This document shows, in pieces, positions 26,726 through 36,870 of a stretch of DNA of 64,000 nucleotides; the first letter of the stretch is position 1; each line of letters starts with the position of its first letter. The DNA comes from an uncultured Acetobacteraceae bacterium (GTDB lineage: Bacteria > Pseudomonadota > Alphaproteobacteria > Acetobacterales > Acetobacteraceae): the NCBI GenBank assembly GCA_937873205.1, contig CALMVO010000127.1:1-64000 (forward strand), written 5' to 3'. The translations under genes were made by a program, and so were the position numbers. Below the pieces are notes generated by a model that worked only from the letters and a program-made list of their open reading frames with translations, did no database searches and was not told the origin of the DNA.

Positions 26726-29596
26726 TCAGGCGACGGCCTGGCGGATCGCCTCGCCCAGGCGCTCCAGGCCGGCGGCCAGGCCGCCCTTGACATGCACCCT
26801 GAGCGCTCGGCGGCCGCGCTCGGCCAGCACGTCGAAGTCGCCGCGCGCCTGTGCGGCCTTGACCACGCCGAAGCTGTATTTCTCACCGGGCACGGCCAGG
26901 TCAGCCACGTCGTCGGCGGTGATCTGCAGGAACACGCCGCTGTTCGGCCCACCCTTGTAGGCCTGTCCGGTGGAATGCAGGAACCGCGGGCCGAACTCGG
27001 CCGCCGTCGCCACATGCAGGCCGTCTCGGATCGCCAGTCGCGCCGACTGGATCCACTCGATGGTCTTCGGGTCGCGCTCGATGTACGCCAGCAACGCCAC
27101 GTAGTCACCGGCCTTCGCGGTGGCGAAGTGCGCCTTCAGCACGGCCTCGAGCGTGTCGCCCCGGAGGGCGCCCGCCATTTTCTCGTCGGCGAAGAAGCTG
27201 AAGTCGCCATCGGTGGCGAACGGCTTCTCGGCCGGCAGCGAGCCGCTCTGGCTGTAGGCGTCGGTGAGCTTGCGGGTCGCGATCTTGCTCGCCTCGACGT
27301 CCGGCTGGTTGAAGGCGTCGATCCCGATGATGGCGCCCGCCACCGCGGTGGCGAACTCCCAGCGGAAGAACTCCTGCGCGATCTGCATCTTCGACGACAG
27401 CGCGATCGTCGCCACCGGGTGACCGGCCTCGGCGAGCGCCTTCAATGCCGCGTCCTGCGTCGCGTCCGGGCTGTCGGTCAGCCGCAGGTAGGCGAACACG
27501 CGGTCCTGGCCGTAGAGCCCTGGCGCGCCCAGCGTCTCGCCCTCGATCGGGATCAGGCCATGCCCGTCCTTGCCGGTCGATTCCGCCAGCAGCTGCTCCA
27601 GCCAGGCGCCGAGGTCGGCGATGCCGGGCGAGGCCGCGATCGTCACCTTGTCGCGGCCATGCTTGGCCGCCACGCCCAGCAGCGTGCCCAGCAGGATGCC
27701 CGGGTTCTGCAGCGGCGGCGTGCCGGCCGAGCAGGCCTTGGCCATCCGCTCGGCGTTGGACAGGAACTCCGGCAGGTCGAGTCCGATCGCTGCCGCCGGC
27801 ACCAGCCCGAAGTTGGACAGCACCGAGTAGCGGCCGCCGATCTCCTTGTCGCCGTGGAAGATGCGCCAGAACCCGTCCTGGGTTGCGACATCCTCCATGT
27901 GCGACCCCGCATCGGTCACGGCTACGAAATGATCGCCCGCCTTGTCGCCGACCGCCGCCTTCATCCTGTCGAAGAAATACGCCTTCAGGATGTTCGGCTC
28001 CAGCGTGCCGCCGGACTTCGAGCTGACGATCACCAGCGTCTTGGCCAGATCGATCTTGCCCTCGAACGTCGCCACCTGCTGCGGGTCGGTGCTGTCCAGC
28101 ACGTGCAGCTCCGGATAGCCGGCGCGCTGGCCGAACGTCTCCGCCAGCACCTCCGGGCCGAGGCTCGAGCCCCCCATGCCGAGCAGCAGCACGTGGCCGA
28201 AGCCCCGCTCCTTCACCTGGCCCTGGAATGCGGTCAGTTCGTCCACGTGTTCGATGCGCTCGCCGACGATGTCGAGCCAGCGTAGCCACTTCGCCTCGTC
28301 GGTGCCGGTCCAGACTGCGGCGTCGCGCTCCCACAGCCGCCGCACCGTGCCACCCTTGCGCCATTCCTCCAGGCTCGCCTTCACCGCCTCGTCAAGCGGC
28401 CCCGGCACCGTCATCGACATCGTGGCCACGGTGTCTCCGGCCATGTCGGCCTTCTTCGCCGCCACCGCGCCCAGCAGCGCGTCGAAGCTGTCGGCGAACG
28501 CGTCGACGCCGTCCTTCACCAGCTTCGTCGTCACGCCGTCCAGGTCGAGGCCCAGCCGTTCCGTCTCGGCCAGCACGTGCCGGGCGCCATCCACGTCCTC
28601 GATGAGCGCGTTGCGGGCGACGCCGTGGTCGCGGAACGCGTCCATGGTGGCCGGCGGCATCGTGTTCACGGTGTCGGCGCCGACCAGTTCCTCGACGTAC
28701 AGCACGTCGCTATAGGCCTTGTCCTTGACCCCGGTGGAGGCCCACAGCAGCCGCTGCGGATTGGCGCCGGCCGCCTTCAGCGTCTGCCAGCGCGAGCCGG
28801 CCGAGACCTCGAGGTAGTGCTGGTAGGCCATCTTGGCGTTGGCGATCGCCACCTTGCCGCGCAGCGCCTTCAGCGACGGCGCCTCCGGATCGCCGTCGGC
28901 CACCCTCTTGTCGATCGCCTTGTCGATCAGACCATCGATGCGGCTGACAAAGAACGAGGCGACCGAGGAAATGTGCGAGATGTCTTCGCCCTTGCCGTGC
29001 CGCTCCTCGAGCCCCGAGATGTAGGCCTCCAGCACCTTCTCGTATGCGTCGATCGAGAACAGCAGCGTGACGTTGATGTTGATGCCATCGCCGATCAGTT
29101 GCTGGATCGCCGGCACACCGGCCTCGGTGCCCGGCACCTTGACCATCAGGTTCGGCTTGCCGACCGCCTCCCATAGCCGCCGCGCCTCGAGGATCGAGGG
29201 CTCGGTGCGCAGGCCGAGGTAGGGCGAGACCTCCAGGCTGACGTAGCCGTCGAGACCCTCGGTCTCGTCCCACACCGGCTTCAGCACGTCGGCGGCGGCG
29301 CGGATGTCGGCGATCGCCATGGTCTCGTAGATCTCGGACACGTCGGTGTTGTTCTCGCCGACGATCGTCCGCAGCTGCTCGTCGTAGTCGCTGCCGTGCC
29401 CCATCGCCTTCTCGAAGATGGCCGGGTTCGAGGTGACGCCCTTCAGCCGGTCGTCGCGCACCAGCCCGGCCAGGCTCCCGTCGTTCACGAACGAGCGTTG
29501 GATGAAGTCGAGCCAGGGCGACTGCCCGAACTTCTCCAGGGTCCGCAGCGGGTTGCCCGCATCCTGCATGCTGGGAGTCTTCTGAACGACGTTCAT
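26726..29596 (-). CDS. tal-pgi: Bifunctional transaldolase/glucose-6-phosphate isomerase
   Basis: This 956-aa fusion begins with a transaldolase (about residues 15-380: GVTSNPAIFEKA, Schiff-base Lys K153 in LMVKVPGTEAG, and WASTGVKDKAYSDVLYVEEL) and continues with a phosphoglucose isomerase (from about 400: LLGMGGSSLGPEVLAE, SSKSGGTLEPN and GGRYSVLSNFGLVPAA). Transaldolase moves a dihydroxyacetone unit; the isomerase converts fructose-6-phosphate back to glucose-6-phosphate, so the pair closes a cyclic pentose-phosphate route. Such fusions are known in acetic acid bacteria. AAGGGGA lies before ATG 29596. A repeat element separates it from tkt. Confidence 0.95.
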   Translation of the reverse strand: MNVVQKTPSMQDAGNPLRTLEKFGQSPWLDFIQRSFVNDGSLAGLVRDDRLKGVTSNPAIFEKAMGHGSDYDEQLRTIVGENNTDVSEIYETMAIADIRAAADVLKPVWDETEGLDGYVSLEVSPYLGLRTEPSILEARRLWEAVGKPNLMVKVPGTEAGVPAIQQLIGDGININVTLLFSIDAYEKVLEAYISGLEERHGKGEDISHISSVASFFVSRIDGLIDKAIDKRVADGDPEAPSLKALRGKVAIANAKMAYQHYLEVSAGSRWQTLKAAGANPQRLLWASTGVKDKAYSDVLYVEELVGADTVNTMPPATMDAFRDHGVARNALIEDVDGARHVLAETERLGLDLDGVTTKLVKDGVDAFADSFDALLGAVAAKKADMAGDTVATMSMTVPGPLDEAVKASLEEWRKGGTVRRLWERDAAVWTGTDEAKWLRWLDIVGERIEHVDELTAFQGQVKERGFGHVLLLGMGGSSLGPEVLAETFGQRAGYPELHVLDSTDPQQVATFEGKIDLAKTLVIVSSKSGGTLEPNILKAYFFDRMKAAVGDKAGDHFVAVTDAGSHMEDVATQDGFWRIFHGDKEIGGRYSVLSNFGLVPAAAIGLDLPEFLSNAERMAKACSAGTPPLQNPGILLGTLLGVAAKHGRDKVTIAASPGIADLGAWLEQLLAESTGKDGHGLIPIEGETLGAPGLYGQDRVFAYLRLTDSPDATQDAALKALAEAGHPVATIALSSKMQIAQEFFRWEFATAVAGAIIGIDAFNQPDVEASKIATRKLTDAYSQSGSLPAEKPFATDGDFSFFADEKMAGALRGDTLEAVLKAHFATAKAGDYVALLAYIERDPKTIEWIQSARLAIRDGLHVATAAEFGPRFLHSTGQAYKGGPNSGVFLQITADDVADLAVPGEKYSFGVVKAAQARGDFDVLAERGRRALRVHVKGGLAAGLERLGEAIRQAVA

Positions 29597-29618
29597 GAGC
29601 TTGTCCCCTTGAAGGAAA

Positions 29619-29732
29619 GGCCAGGGCCCTGCCCTGGACCCGCCAAGGGCCGAGGCCCTTGGATCCCGGTTCTTATAGGATGGTGTCCAGAGCCGCAGCC
29701 TTTGGCGGGGTCAGGGGGTGGAACCCCTTGCC
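29619..29732. repeat. Palindromic intergenic repeat, family A copy 3
   Basis: Read on the reverse strand, this copy runs GCAAGGGGTTCCACCCCC, then ACCCCGCCAAAGG, an AT-richer centre (ACCATCCTATAAGAACC), CCTTGGCGGGTCCAGGGC and AGGGCCCTGGCC. Its right-hand arm (29711-29732) encodes the last residues and stop codon of tkt. It lies between tkt and tal-pgi. Confidence 0.8.
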
Positions 29733-31828
29733 TGCTTGCGCGCCGCCTCCAGCACCTTCTCCGGCGTGAAGCCGAACTTCGTCATCAGGTCGCTCATCGG
29801 CGCGGACGCGCCGAAGGTGTGCATGCCGATGATGGTGCCGTCGAAGCCGACATAGCGGTCCCAGCCGAACGAGGTCGCCTGCTCGACCGCGACGCGCGCC
29901 GTGACGGCCCGCGGCAGCACGCTCTCCTTGTATTCGTCGGTCTGCTCCTCGAACAGATCGAACGACGGCATCGACACCACGCGCGCCCGAATGCCCTCGG
30001 CGACGAGGGTCTCGTAGGCGCCGACCGCCAGGGCCAGCTCCGAGCCGGTCGCCATCAGGATCACCTCCGGGGTGCCGTCGCAGTCGCCGAGAACGTAGGC
30101 GCCCTTGGCGAGCCCCGAGGCCGGCGCATACTTCGTGCGATCCAGCGTCGGCAGCGGCTGACGGCTCAGCGCCAGCACCGCCGGCTGCTCCTTCAGCGGC
30201 ACGATCACCCGCCATGCCTCGGCGACCTCGTTGGCGTCGCCGGGCCGGATCGTCATCAGGCCCGGCGTCGCGCGCAGCTGTGCCAGCTGCTCGATCGGCT
30301 GGTGCGTCGGCCCGTCCTCGCCGACGCCGATGCTGTCGTGGGTGAAGATGTAGACGACCGGCAGCTCCATGATCGCCGACAGCCGGATCGGCGCCTTCAT
30401 GTAGTCGGAGAAGATCAGGAAGCCGGAGCAGTACGGCCGGATGCCGGACAGGGCGATGCCGTTGGTGATCGATCCCATCGCGTGCTCGCGCACGCCGAAA
30501 TGCAGGTTCCGGCCGCCATAGGCGCCGGCCTCGAAGCTGCCCGCCCCCTGGAAGGTGAGGTTGGTCTTGGTCGACGGCGACAGGTCGGCGGCGCCGCCGA
30601 TCATCCAGGGCAGGTTGAGCGCGATCGCATTCAGGATCTTGCCCGAGCTTTCCCGGGATGCCACGCCCTTCTTGTCGGCCTCGAAGGTCGGGATCTCGCG
30701 ATCCCATCCCTCGGGCAGCTCGTGCTGGTTCATCATCTCGAGCTCGGCGGCCAGCTCGGGATACTCGGCCCGATAGCGGGCCATCATCTCGAGCCACGCC
30801 GCGTTCAAGCCGCGGCCGCGATCGCCGAGATGGGCCTGGAAGTGCTCGGGCACCCCGTCCGGCACGTAGAAGCTCTTGTCCTCGGGCCAGCCGTAGAACC
30901 GCTTGGTGCCGGCAATCTCCTCGTCGCCCAGCGGTTCGCCGTGCGCCGCCGCGGTGCCGGCCTTCTTCGGTGCGCCATAAGCGATCTGGCTGTGCACCAC
31001 GATCAGCGTCGGCTTGCCGCCGGCGATGCCGTCCTGCGCCCGCGCCTCCTCGAAGCGCTCCCGCAGCAGCTCGAGGTCGTTGGCGTCCACCACCTCGACC
31101 ACGTTCCAGCCATAGCCCTCGAATCGCTTGTGCGTGTCCTCGATGAAGGCGAGCCGGGTCGAGCCCTCGATGCTGATCTGGTTGCTGTCGTAGAGCCAGG
31201 TCAGGTTCGACAGCCGGAGATGCCCGGCGATCGAGGCGGCCTCGCCGGAGACGCCCTCCATGTGGTCGCCGTCGCCGCTGAAGGTCCAGATGTGGTAGTC
31301 GAATACCGGGTAGCCCGGCTTGTTGTAGCGCTCGGCCAGCCAGCGTTGCGCCATCGCCATGCCGACCGAGTTGCCGCAGCCCTGACCGAGCGGCCCGGTG
31401 GTGGTCTCGACGCCCGACGTGAAACGGTATTCAGGATGCCCCGGCGTCTTGCTGCTGAGCTGGCGGAACTGCTTGATGTCGTCGAGCGTCAGCGATGGCT
31501 TGGAGCGGTCCTCGCCCTCGTTCACCGACTTCACGCCGGCCAGCAGGATCAGCGAGTAGAGCAGCATCGAGGCGTGCCCGACCGACAGCACGAAGCGGTC
31601 GCGGTTCGGCCAGTTCGGGTCGTCCGGGTTGTAGCGCAGCAGCTGGTTCCACAGCACGTAGCCGGCTGGCGCCAGCGCCATCGGCGTGCCGGGGTGGCCC
31701 GACTTCGCCTTTTGCACGGCGTCCATGGCCAGGGTGCGCATGGTGTTGATGCAGAGCTGGTCGATCGAGACCGGCGGGCTCGCCGCGCCGTCCGGCGCGC
31801 GGACGGTGCGGTCCTGGGCTGGCTGCAT
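29711..31828 (-). CDS. tkt: Transketolase
   Basis: This 705-aa thiamine-diphosphate enzyme transfers a two-carbon ketol unit between sugar phosphates. Visible are GHPGTPMALAPAGYVLW near the start, the ThDP/metal motif SGDGDHMEGVSGEAASIAG, and the C-terminal half with GVREHAMGSITNGIAL and FTHDSIGVGEDGPTHQPIEQ (glutamate and His of the catalytic region). It heads the pentose-phosphate operon on the minus strand. Its final residues, ARGSTP, and its stop codon are encoded within the arm of a palindromic repeat (29619-29732), so the element has become part of the coding sequence. The leader contains a 16-bp tandem duplication. Confidence 0.97.
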   Translation of the reverse strand: MQPAQDRTVRAPDGAASPPVSIDQLCINTMRTLAMDAVQKAKSGHPGTPMALAPAGYVLWNQLLRYNPDDPNWPNRDRFVLSVGHASMLLYSLILLAGVKSVNEGEDRSKPSLTLDDIKQFRQLSSKTPGHPEYRFTSGVETTTGPLGQGCGNSVGMAMAQRWLAERYNKPGYPVFDYHIWTFSGDGDHMEGVSGEAASIAGHLRLSNLTWLYDSNQISIEGSTRLAFIEDTHKRFEGYGWNVVEVVDANDLELLRERFEEARAQDGIAGGKPTLIVVHSQIAYGAPKKAGTAAAHGEPLGDEEIAGTKRFYGWPEDKSFYVPDGVPEHFQAHLGDRGRGLNAAWLEMMARYRAEYPELAAELEMMNQHELPEGWDREIPTFEADKKGVASRESSGKILNAIALNLPWMIGGAADLSPSTKTNLTFQGAGSFEAGAYGGRNLHFGVREHAMGSITNGIALSGIRPYCSGFLIFSDYMKAPIRLSAIMELPVVYIFTHDSIGVGEDGPTHQPIEQLAQLRATPGLMTIRPGDANEVAEAWRVIVPLKEQPAVLALSRQPLPTLDRTKYAPASGLAKGAYVLGDCDGTPEVILMATGSELALAVGAYETLVAEGIRARVVSMPSFDLFEEQTDEYKESVLPRAVTARVAVEQATSFGWDRYVGFDGTIIGMHTFGASAPMSDLMTKFGFTPEKVLEAARKQARGSTP

Positions 31829-32033
31829 GGATAAACCGTCCTTCGTCCTGTGAGCGGGCCGCCCTGTGAGCGGGCCGCGCCGCCGATGCCTCGTTGAAAC
31901 GCGCGCCGGGTGGACGGGGACAGGAGCATCCGGTTCACGAAAACGCGAGCGACGGCCTCCGGAACCCGGCTCTATAATGAGATCGCAGGGTATCGTTGCC
32001 TGGGCCGGGATCGGACGGGGCGCCGGACCTGAT
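31829..32033. other. Upstream region of the pentose-phosphate operon
   Basis: About 200 bp before tkt. It holds two tandem copies of a 16-bp unit (CCTGTGAGCGGGCCGC at 31847-31862 and 31863-31878) in the tkt leader. A TATAGA-like box lies on the reverse strand near 31971-31976 but has no convincing -35, so no promoter is called. A plus-strand TATAAT at 31973 has no downstream gene. Confidence 0.5.
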
Positions 32034-32142
32034 CTAGAGCATCATCCGATCGACCGGACTCGTTCGATCGGATAAAGATACTAGTCAAAACAACAAGCTA
32101 GAGGATGATCCGTGAGCCTAAGCAATCGGATCATCCTCTAGA
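32034..32142. repeat. Inverted copy of the CTAG-edged repeat (family B)
   Basis: This is the same element as at 19598-19809 but inverted: CTAGAGCATCATCCGATCG, then GGATAAAGATACTAGTCAA and CAACAAGCTAGAGGATGATCCG, closing with CGGATCATCCTCTAG-like arms. Differences include GACCGGACTCG in place of GAACGGACTCG. Its right edge provides the TAG stop of the RND pump gene. Confidence 0.9.
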
Positions 32143-35100
32143 CGCGCGTGTCGGGACCCTGTCCCGCCGGCGGATGCTGTCCGATCCCCATCACCCGGTG
32201 CAGCCATTCGCGCAGGGTCTCGAACGTCACGTAGAGCATCGGGATGATGAAGATGCCGACGCCGCTGGCTGCCAGCATGCCGGCGAACACCGGCGTGCCG
32301 ACGTCGCGGCGGCTGACCGCGGCGGCCCCGGTGGCGGTGACCAGCGGCAACAGGCCCAGGATGAAGGCGAACGAGGTCATCATCACGGCGCGGAACCGCA
32401 TGTGGGCACCCTGACGCGCGGCCTCGCGGATGGTCTCGCCCTCCTCGCGGCGGTCCTTGGCGAACTCGACGATCAGGATGCCGTTCTTGGCGGCCAGCGC
32501 GATCAGCACCACCAGCCCGATCTGCGCGTAGAGGTCGAGCGACAGCCCGCCGATCAGGATGCCGATGAAGGCGCCGAGCACGCCCACGCTCACCGACATC
32601 AGCACCGGGATCGGGATGATCCAGCTCTCGTAGAGCCCGACCAGGAACAGGTAGGCGAACAGGATCGCCAGCGCCAGGATGATGCCGGTCTTGCCGCTGG
32701 CCTGCACCTCCTGGTACGCGGTGCTGGTCCACTCGTAGTCGTAGCCGTCCTGCAGCGTCCGGCCCGAGATCGCGGCCATGGTGGCCAGCGCGGTGCCGGA
32801 CGAGACGCCGGCCGCGGGCGTGCCGTTGAGGGTGATGGCGCGCAGGTTGTTGTAGCGGGTGATCGCCTGCGGGCCGATGACGATGCGCAGGGACGCCAGC
32901 GCCCGCAGCGGCACCGTGCCGCCGCTGCTGTTGCGGATGTAGAGCCGCCACAGATCCTCGATCTTGGCGCGGTCGCGCGCCTCGCCCTCGACGTTGACCT
33001 GCCATACCCGGCCGAACAGGTTGAAGTCGTTGACGTAGCTGCCGCCCAGCGTGGTCTGCAGCGTGTTGAAGATGTCGTTCACGTTGACGCCGAGCGCCTG
33101 CGCCTTGGCGCGGTCGATGTCGAGGAACAGCGACGGGTTGGTGGCGGTGAAGGTGGTGAACACCCGCGCCAGGTCCGGGCTGGCGTTGGCGGCGGCCAGC
33201 AGGCCCTTCAACTGCGCGCCGAGCGCCGTCGGATCCTGGCCCTCCAACCCTTCCAGCTCGTACTCGAAGCCGCCGCCCGGCGAGAGCCCGATGATCGGCG
33301 GCAGGTTGAACGGGAACACCGTGGCGGCGCGGATGCGCTGCACCTGGCCGAACACCCGGCCGATCAGGGCGGTGGCGCTTTCGGACGAGCGCGTGCGCTG
33401 GCCGAACGGCTTCAGCCGCACGAACACGAAGCCGGCGTTCGGCTCCTGCACGGTGTCGAGGAACGAGTAGCCGATCACCGAGAAGGCGTGCAGCTCGCCG
33501 GGCAGGCCGGCCGCGATCCGCTCGACCTGGCCCACCACGCCGCTGGTGCGCGACACCGAGGCGCCGTCGGGCAGCTGCACGTTGATGAAGAACCCGCCCT
33601 GGTCCTCCTCCGGCAGGAAGCCGGCCGGCAGCGAGCGCTGCATCAGCCCGACCGCGCCGACGCAGACCAGCACCACCAGGATGCCGCCGATGGCGAAGCC
33701 CAGCAGCCGACCGACGACGTTGGAGTAGCCGTTCCGGGTGCGGTCGATCGCCCGCTGCACGTATCCCATGATGCCGCGATGCGCGCCGCCATGGCGCAGG
33801 AACACGCCGCACAGCGCCGGCGACAGCGTCAGCGCGTTCAGCGCCGAGATCAGCATGGCGACGCAGATCGTCACCGCGAACTGCTGGAACAGCACGCCGG
33901 ACAGCCCGGGGATGAAGGCGATCGGCACGAACACCGACAGCAGCACCAGGGTGATGGCGATGATCGGCCCGGTGATCTGCGTCATCGCGAGCCGGGTGGC
34001 CTCGCGCGGCGGCATGTCGGGATGCTCGCCCATCACGCGCTCGACGTTCTCGACCACCACGATGGCGTCGTCGACGACGATGCCGATCGCCAGCACCAGC
34101 GCCAGCAGCGAGACGGTGTTGGCCGAGAACCCCAGCGCTTCCATGCCGGCGAAGGCGCCGATCAGGCTGACCGGGATCGCGATGGTGGGGATGATGGTGG
34201 CGCGCAGGCTGCCCAGGAACAGGAACACCACCACGACCACCAGCGCGAACGCCTCGGCCAGCGTCTTCAGCACCTCGCTCACCGTGTCGCGCACGAAGTC
34301 GGTGCTGTCGTAGGTGACGTTGTAGGCGAGTTCGGACGGGAAGCGGTGCGACAGGTGGTCCACCAGCTTGGTGATCGCCGTCGCCGTGTTGAGCGCGTTG
34401 GCGCCGGGGGCCAGGTAGATCGCCAGCGCCACCGAGGGCTTGCCGTCGTAGCGCGATTCGGAATCGAGCGTCTGCGACCCGAGCTCGACCCGCGCCACGT
34501 CGCGCAGACGCAGCACCGACCCATCCGATTGCGCACGGATCACGATATCGCCGAACTGCTCGGGCGTCACCAGGCGCCCCTGCGTCTGCACGTTGAACTG
34601 GTACTGCTGCTCCGGCCCCACCGGACGCGCACCGATGCGGCCGACGGCGGCCACCGTGTTCTGCTGCGCGATGGCCCCGGTGATGTCGGAGGGCGACAGG
34701 CCGAGGTTGGTCAGCCGGTTGGTGTCGAACCAGATCCGCATCGAGTACTTTTGCCGCGACAGCAGCGACGCCTGGCCGACGCCGGGCGTGCGCGAGACCG
34801 GGTCGATCACGTTGATGGTCAGGTAGTTGGCGATGAACAGCGGGGTGAACTTCCCCGTCGGACTGTAGAAGTTGATGAACTGCAGGATCGCCGACGAGCG
34901 CTTCTGCACCGTCAGGCCCTCGGCCTGTACGACCGACGGCAGCTCGGCGTTGGCGGTCTGCACCCGGTTCAGCACGTTCACCGTGTTGATGTCGGGGTTG
35001 GTGCCGAGCTGGAAGCTGACGGTCAGGTTGTACGAGCCGTCGTTGCCGCTCACCGAGCGCATGTAGATCATCTTGTCGACGCCGACGACCTGCGCCTCGA

Positions 35101-35296
35101 TCGGCTGCGCCACCGACTGCTCGACCACCGACGCGGAGGCGCCCGGATAGGTGGCGGCCACCTGCACCTGCGGCGGCACGATGTCGGGGAACTGCGCCAC
35201 CGGGATGCGGGTCAGGCCGACGAGGCCGGCCATGGTGATGACGATCGCGATCACGATCGCCAGCCTGGGCCGGTCGATGAACACGCCGGAGATCAT
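32138..35296 (-). CDS. RND efflux pump permease (AcrB/MexB-like, HAE1)
   Basis: This 1052-aa inner-membrane protein has the RND/HAE1 layout: [20 protein letters not shown] (TM1) at the start, [16 protein letters not shown] and the long periplasmic porter domains, the proton-relay pair Asp-Asp in [15 protein letters not shown] (about residue 405), [12 protein letters not shown] at the start of the second half, and the last helices with [16 protein letters not shown] and FILGLLPLV. It exports drugs or organic compounds from the periplasm to the outside, driven by protons. It follows the adaptor gene after 121 bp. The TAG stop falls within the family B repeat. No outer-membrane channel gene is present downstream in this window. 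Confidence 0.95.
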   Translation of the reverse strand: MISGVFIDRPRLAIVIAIVITMAGLVGLTRIPVAQFPDIVPPQVQVAATYPGASASVVEQSVAQPIEAQVVGVDKMIYMRSVSGNDGSYNLTVSFQLGTNPDINTVNVLNRVQTANAELPSVVQAEGLTVQKRSSAILQFINFYSPTGKFTPLFIANYLTINVIDPVSRTPGVGQASLLSRQKYSMRIWFDTNRLTNLGLSPSDITGAIAQQNTVAAVGRIGARPVGPEQQYQFNVQTQGRLVTPEQFGDIVIRAQSDGSVLRLRDVARVELGSQTLDSESRYDGKPSVALAIYLAPGANALNTATAITKLVDHLSHRFPSELAYNVTYDSTDFVRDTVSEVLKTLAEAFALVVVVVFLFLGSLRATIIPTIAIPVSLIGAFAGMEALGFSANTVSLLALVLAIGIVVDDAIVVVENVERVMGEHPDMPPREATRLAMTQITGPIIAITLVLLSVFVPIAFIPGLSGVLFQQFAVTICVAMLISALNALTLSPALCGVFLRHGGAHRGIMGYVQRAIDRTRNGYSNVVGRLLGFAIGGILVVLVCVGAVGLMQRSLPAGFLPEEDQGGFFINVQLPDGASVSRTSGVVGQVERIAAGLPGELHAFSVIGYSFLDTVQEPNAGFVFVRLKPFGQRTRSSESATALIGRVFGQVQRIRAATVFPFNLPPIIGLSPGGGFEYELEGLEGQDPTALGAQLKGLLAAANASPDLARVFTTFTATNPSLFLDIDRAKAQALGVNVNDIFNTLQTTLGGSYVNDFNLFGRVWQVNVEGEARDRAKIEDLWRLYIRNSSGGTVPLRALASLRIVIGPQAITRYNNLRAITLNGTPAAGVSSGTALATMAAISGRTLQDGYDYEWTSTAYQEVQASGKTGIILALAILFAYLFLVGLYESWIIPIPVLMSVSVGVLGAFIGILIGGLSLDLYAQIGLVVLIALAAKNGILIVEFAKDRREEGETIREAARQGAHMRFRAVMMTSFAFILGLLPLVTATGAAAVSRRDVGTPVFAGMLAASGVGIFIIPMLYVTFETLREWLHRVMGIGQHPPAGQGPDTRV

Positions 35297-35417
35297 GCCC
35301 TGGCTCCTGGAGCGTGGAGGGCCGGGGTACGCGCCCGCGGACCCCGCCGGCGGCAGGGCGCCCGTCCATCCTGCGATTTCGGATCGGTCACGTGCGCGGC
35401 ACCCTCATCCGAAGCGG

Positions 35418-36794
35418 CTAGCGCTGGGATGGAGCGGTACTCGCCGGCGGCGACGGGCTGCCCTGCGTCGCCGCCGCGTTGGTGGCGGCACCGGCGCCGC
35501 CCTGGCCAGGCTGTGGTCCCGCCGCCGCCCGGGTCGCCGCCGCTTCCGGATCGGTCAGCACCGGCTGCGCCGGTCCCGGCGATACCGCGCCGTCGGCATG
35601 CACCTTCTGGATGCCGTCGACGATGATGGTCTGGCCGGCCCGCAGCCCGGACAGCACCACCGAGTCGGTGCCGGTGGTCTCGCCCTGCTTGATGTTGATG
35701 CGGACCGCCTTGTTGTGCGGGCCCAGCCCGAACACGTAGTTGCCCTGCTGGTCGGCGAGCACCGCCGAGGTCGGCACCACCACCTGCTCGACCGGATGCG
35801 GATCGGCCACCGTCACGGTGACGAACTCGCCGTCCACCAGCTCGCGGCTGCTGACGCCGCTGTTGGTGCCGGCGCTCCCCCCGTCCCGGGTCGGGTTGGG
35901 TACGGTGGCGCGCAGCGTGATGGTGTCGGTCTGCTCCGACACGGTCGGCGCCACGTAGTCCAGCGCGGCGTCGTGGTCGTAGCGCGAGCCGTCGCCCAGC
36001 GTGAGCTCGATCACCGCGTGCTCCAGCCCACCCTCCGCCTGATACTTCTTCTGCAGCGTCAGCAGGTCGCGCGAGGCGATCGGGAAGACGACGTACATCG
36101 GGTCCTGGGTAACGATGGTGGCCAGCGTGCCGCTGCTGGGGCTGACCACGTTGCCCTCGTTCACCGCCGTCGAGGTGATGCGCCCGTTCACCGGGGCCCG
36201 GATCTCGGTGTAGCCGAGCTGGATCTGGGATGCCTGCAGGTTGCCCTCCGCGGTCAGCACGCTGGCCGCCCCGCTCTGCGCGGTCTCCTGCGCGTTGTCG
36301 TAGGCCTGCTTCTGCCCCGCCGGCGTGCGCAGCAGCTGCACTTGGCGCTGAAAGTTCACCTTCGCGTTGGCGACGTTGGCCTGGGCCTGCGCCAGCGTGC
36401 CCTGCTGCGCCAGCACCTGGGCCTGGAACGGGCCCTGCTCCAGCACATAGAGCAGCTGGCCCTGCTTCACCTCGGAGCCCTCGTCGAACAATCGCTTGTC
36501 GAGATAGGCGGTCACCCGCGGCACCAGCGCCACCCGATCGATCGCCTGGATGCGGCCGATATATTGCGAGCTGGAGGTGACGGCGCTGTCACGGACCTGG
36601 GCCACGCCCACCGGGGGCGGCCCCGACGGCGGGCCGCCCTTCTGCGCCAGCGCCGGGTCACCGGGGCCGCTCGCCAGCAGGCAGACGACGGCCAGGGCCA
36701 CGCGCGGCGGGACGGAGCGGAGGCCGGCCCGGATCGGCGCGATCGCCACGGGCCGGGCGGTCCAGGGGGAGGTGAGCGCCAGGACGCGCTGCAT
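35418..36794 (-). CDS. RND efflux periplasmic adaptor (membrane fusion protein)
   Basis: This 458-aa protein begins with a signal/anchor region ending DPALAQKGG, then the lipoyl-type half motif YIGRIQAIDRVALVPRVTAYL, a coiled-coil helical hairpin (about residues 100-200, with QAQVLAQQGTLAQAQANVAN), the returning lipoyl half TEIRAPVNGRITSTAVNEG, and beta-barrel and membrane-proximal domains (DGIQKVHADGAVSPG). It links the pump to an outer-membrane channel. The Pro/Ala/Gln-rich C-terminal ~50 residues are low in complexity. A perfect palindrome that may bind a TetR-type repressor lies 77 bp upstream; no repressor gene is nearby. Confidence 0.93.
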   Translation of the reverse strand: MQRVLALTSPWTARPVAIAPIRAGLRSVPPRVALAVVCLLASGPGDPALAQKGGPPSGPPPVGVAQVRDSAVTSSSQYIGRIQAIDRVALVPRVTAYLDKRLFDEGSEVKQGQLLYVLEQGPFQAQVLAQQGTLAQAQANVANAKVNFQRQVQLLRTPAGQKQAYDNAQETAQSGAASVLTAEGNLQASQIQLGYTEIRAPVNGRITSTAVNEGNVVSPSSGTLATIVTQDPMYVVFPIASRDLLTLQKKYQAEGGLEHAVIELTLGDGSRYDHDAALDYVAPTVSEQTDTITLRATVPNPTRDGGSAGTNSGVSSRELVDGEFVTVTVADPHPVEQVVVPTSAVLADQQGNYVFGLGPHNKAVRINIKQGETTGTDSVVLSGLRAGQTIIVDGIQKVHADGAVSPGPAQPVLTDPEAAATRAAAGPQPGQGGAGAATNAAATQGSPSPPASTAPSQR

Positions 36795-36870
36795 TGGAGC
36801 TATCCTCGAAGGCGGCCCGGCCTGGGAGCCGATCGCGTGACGATGGCCGGGCAGTCCACGGAACGTGGCC

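Noticed and set aside
31971-31978. Plus-strand TATAAT
   Set aside because: No matching -35 and no plus-strand gene downstream before the inverted repeat.
32105-35626. 1173-codon open frame antisense to the RND pump
   Set aside because: It is a shadow of high-GC coding on the minus strand; the sequence is His/Arg/Asp-rich without any recognised domain.
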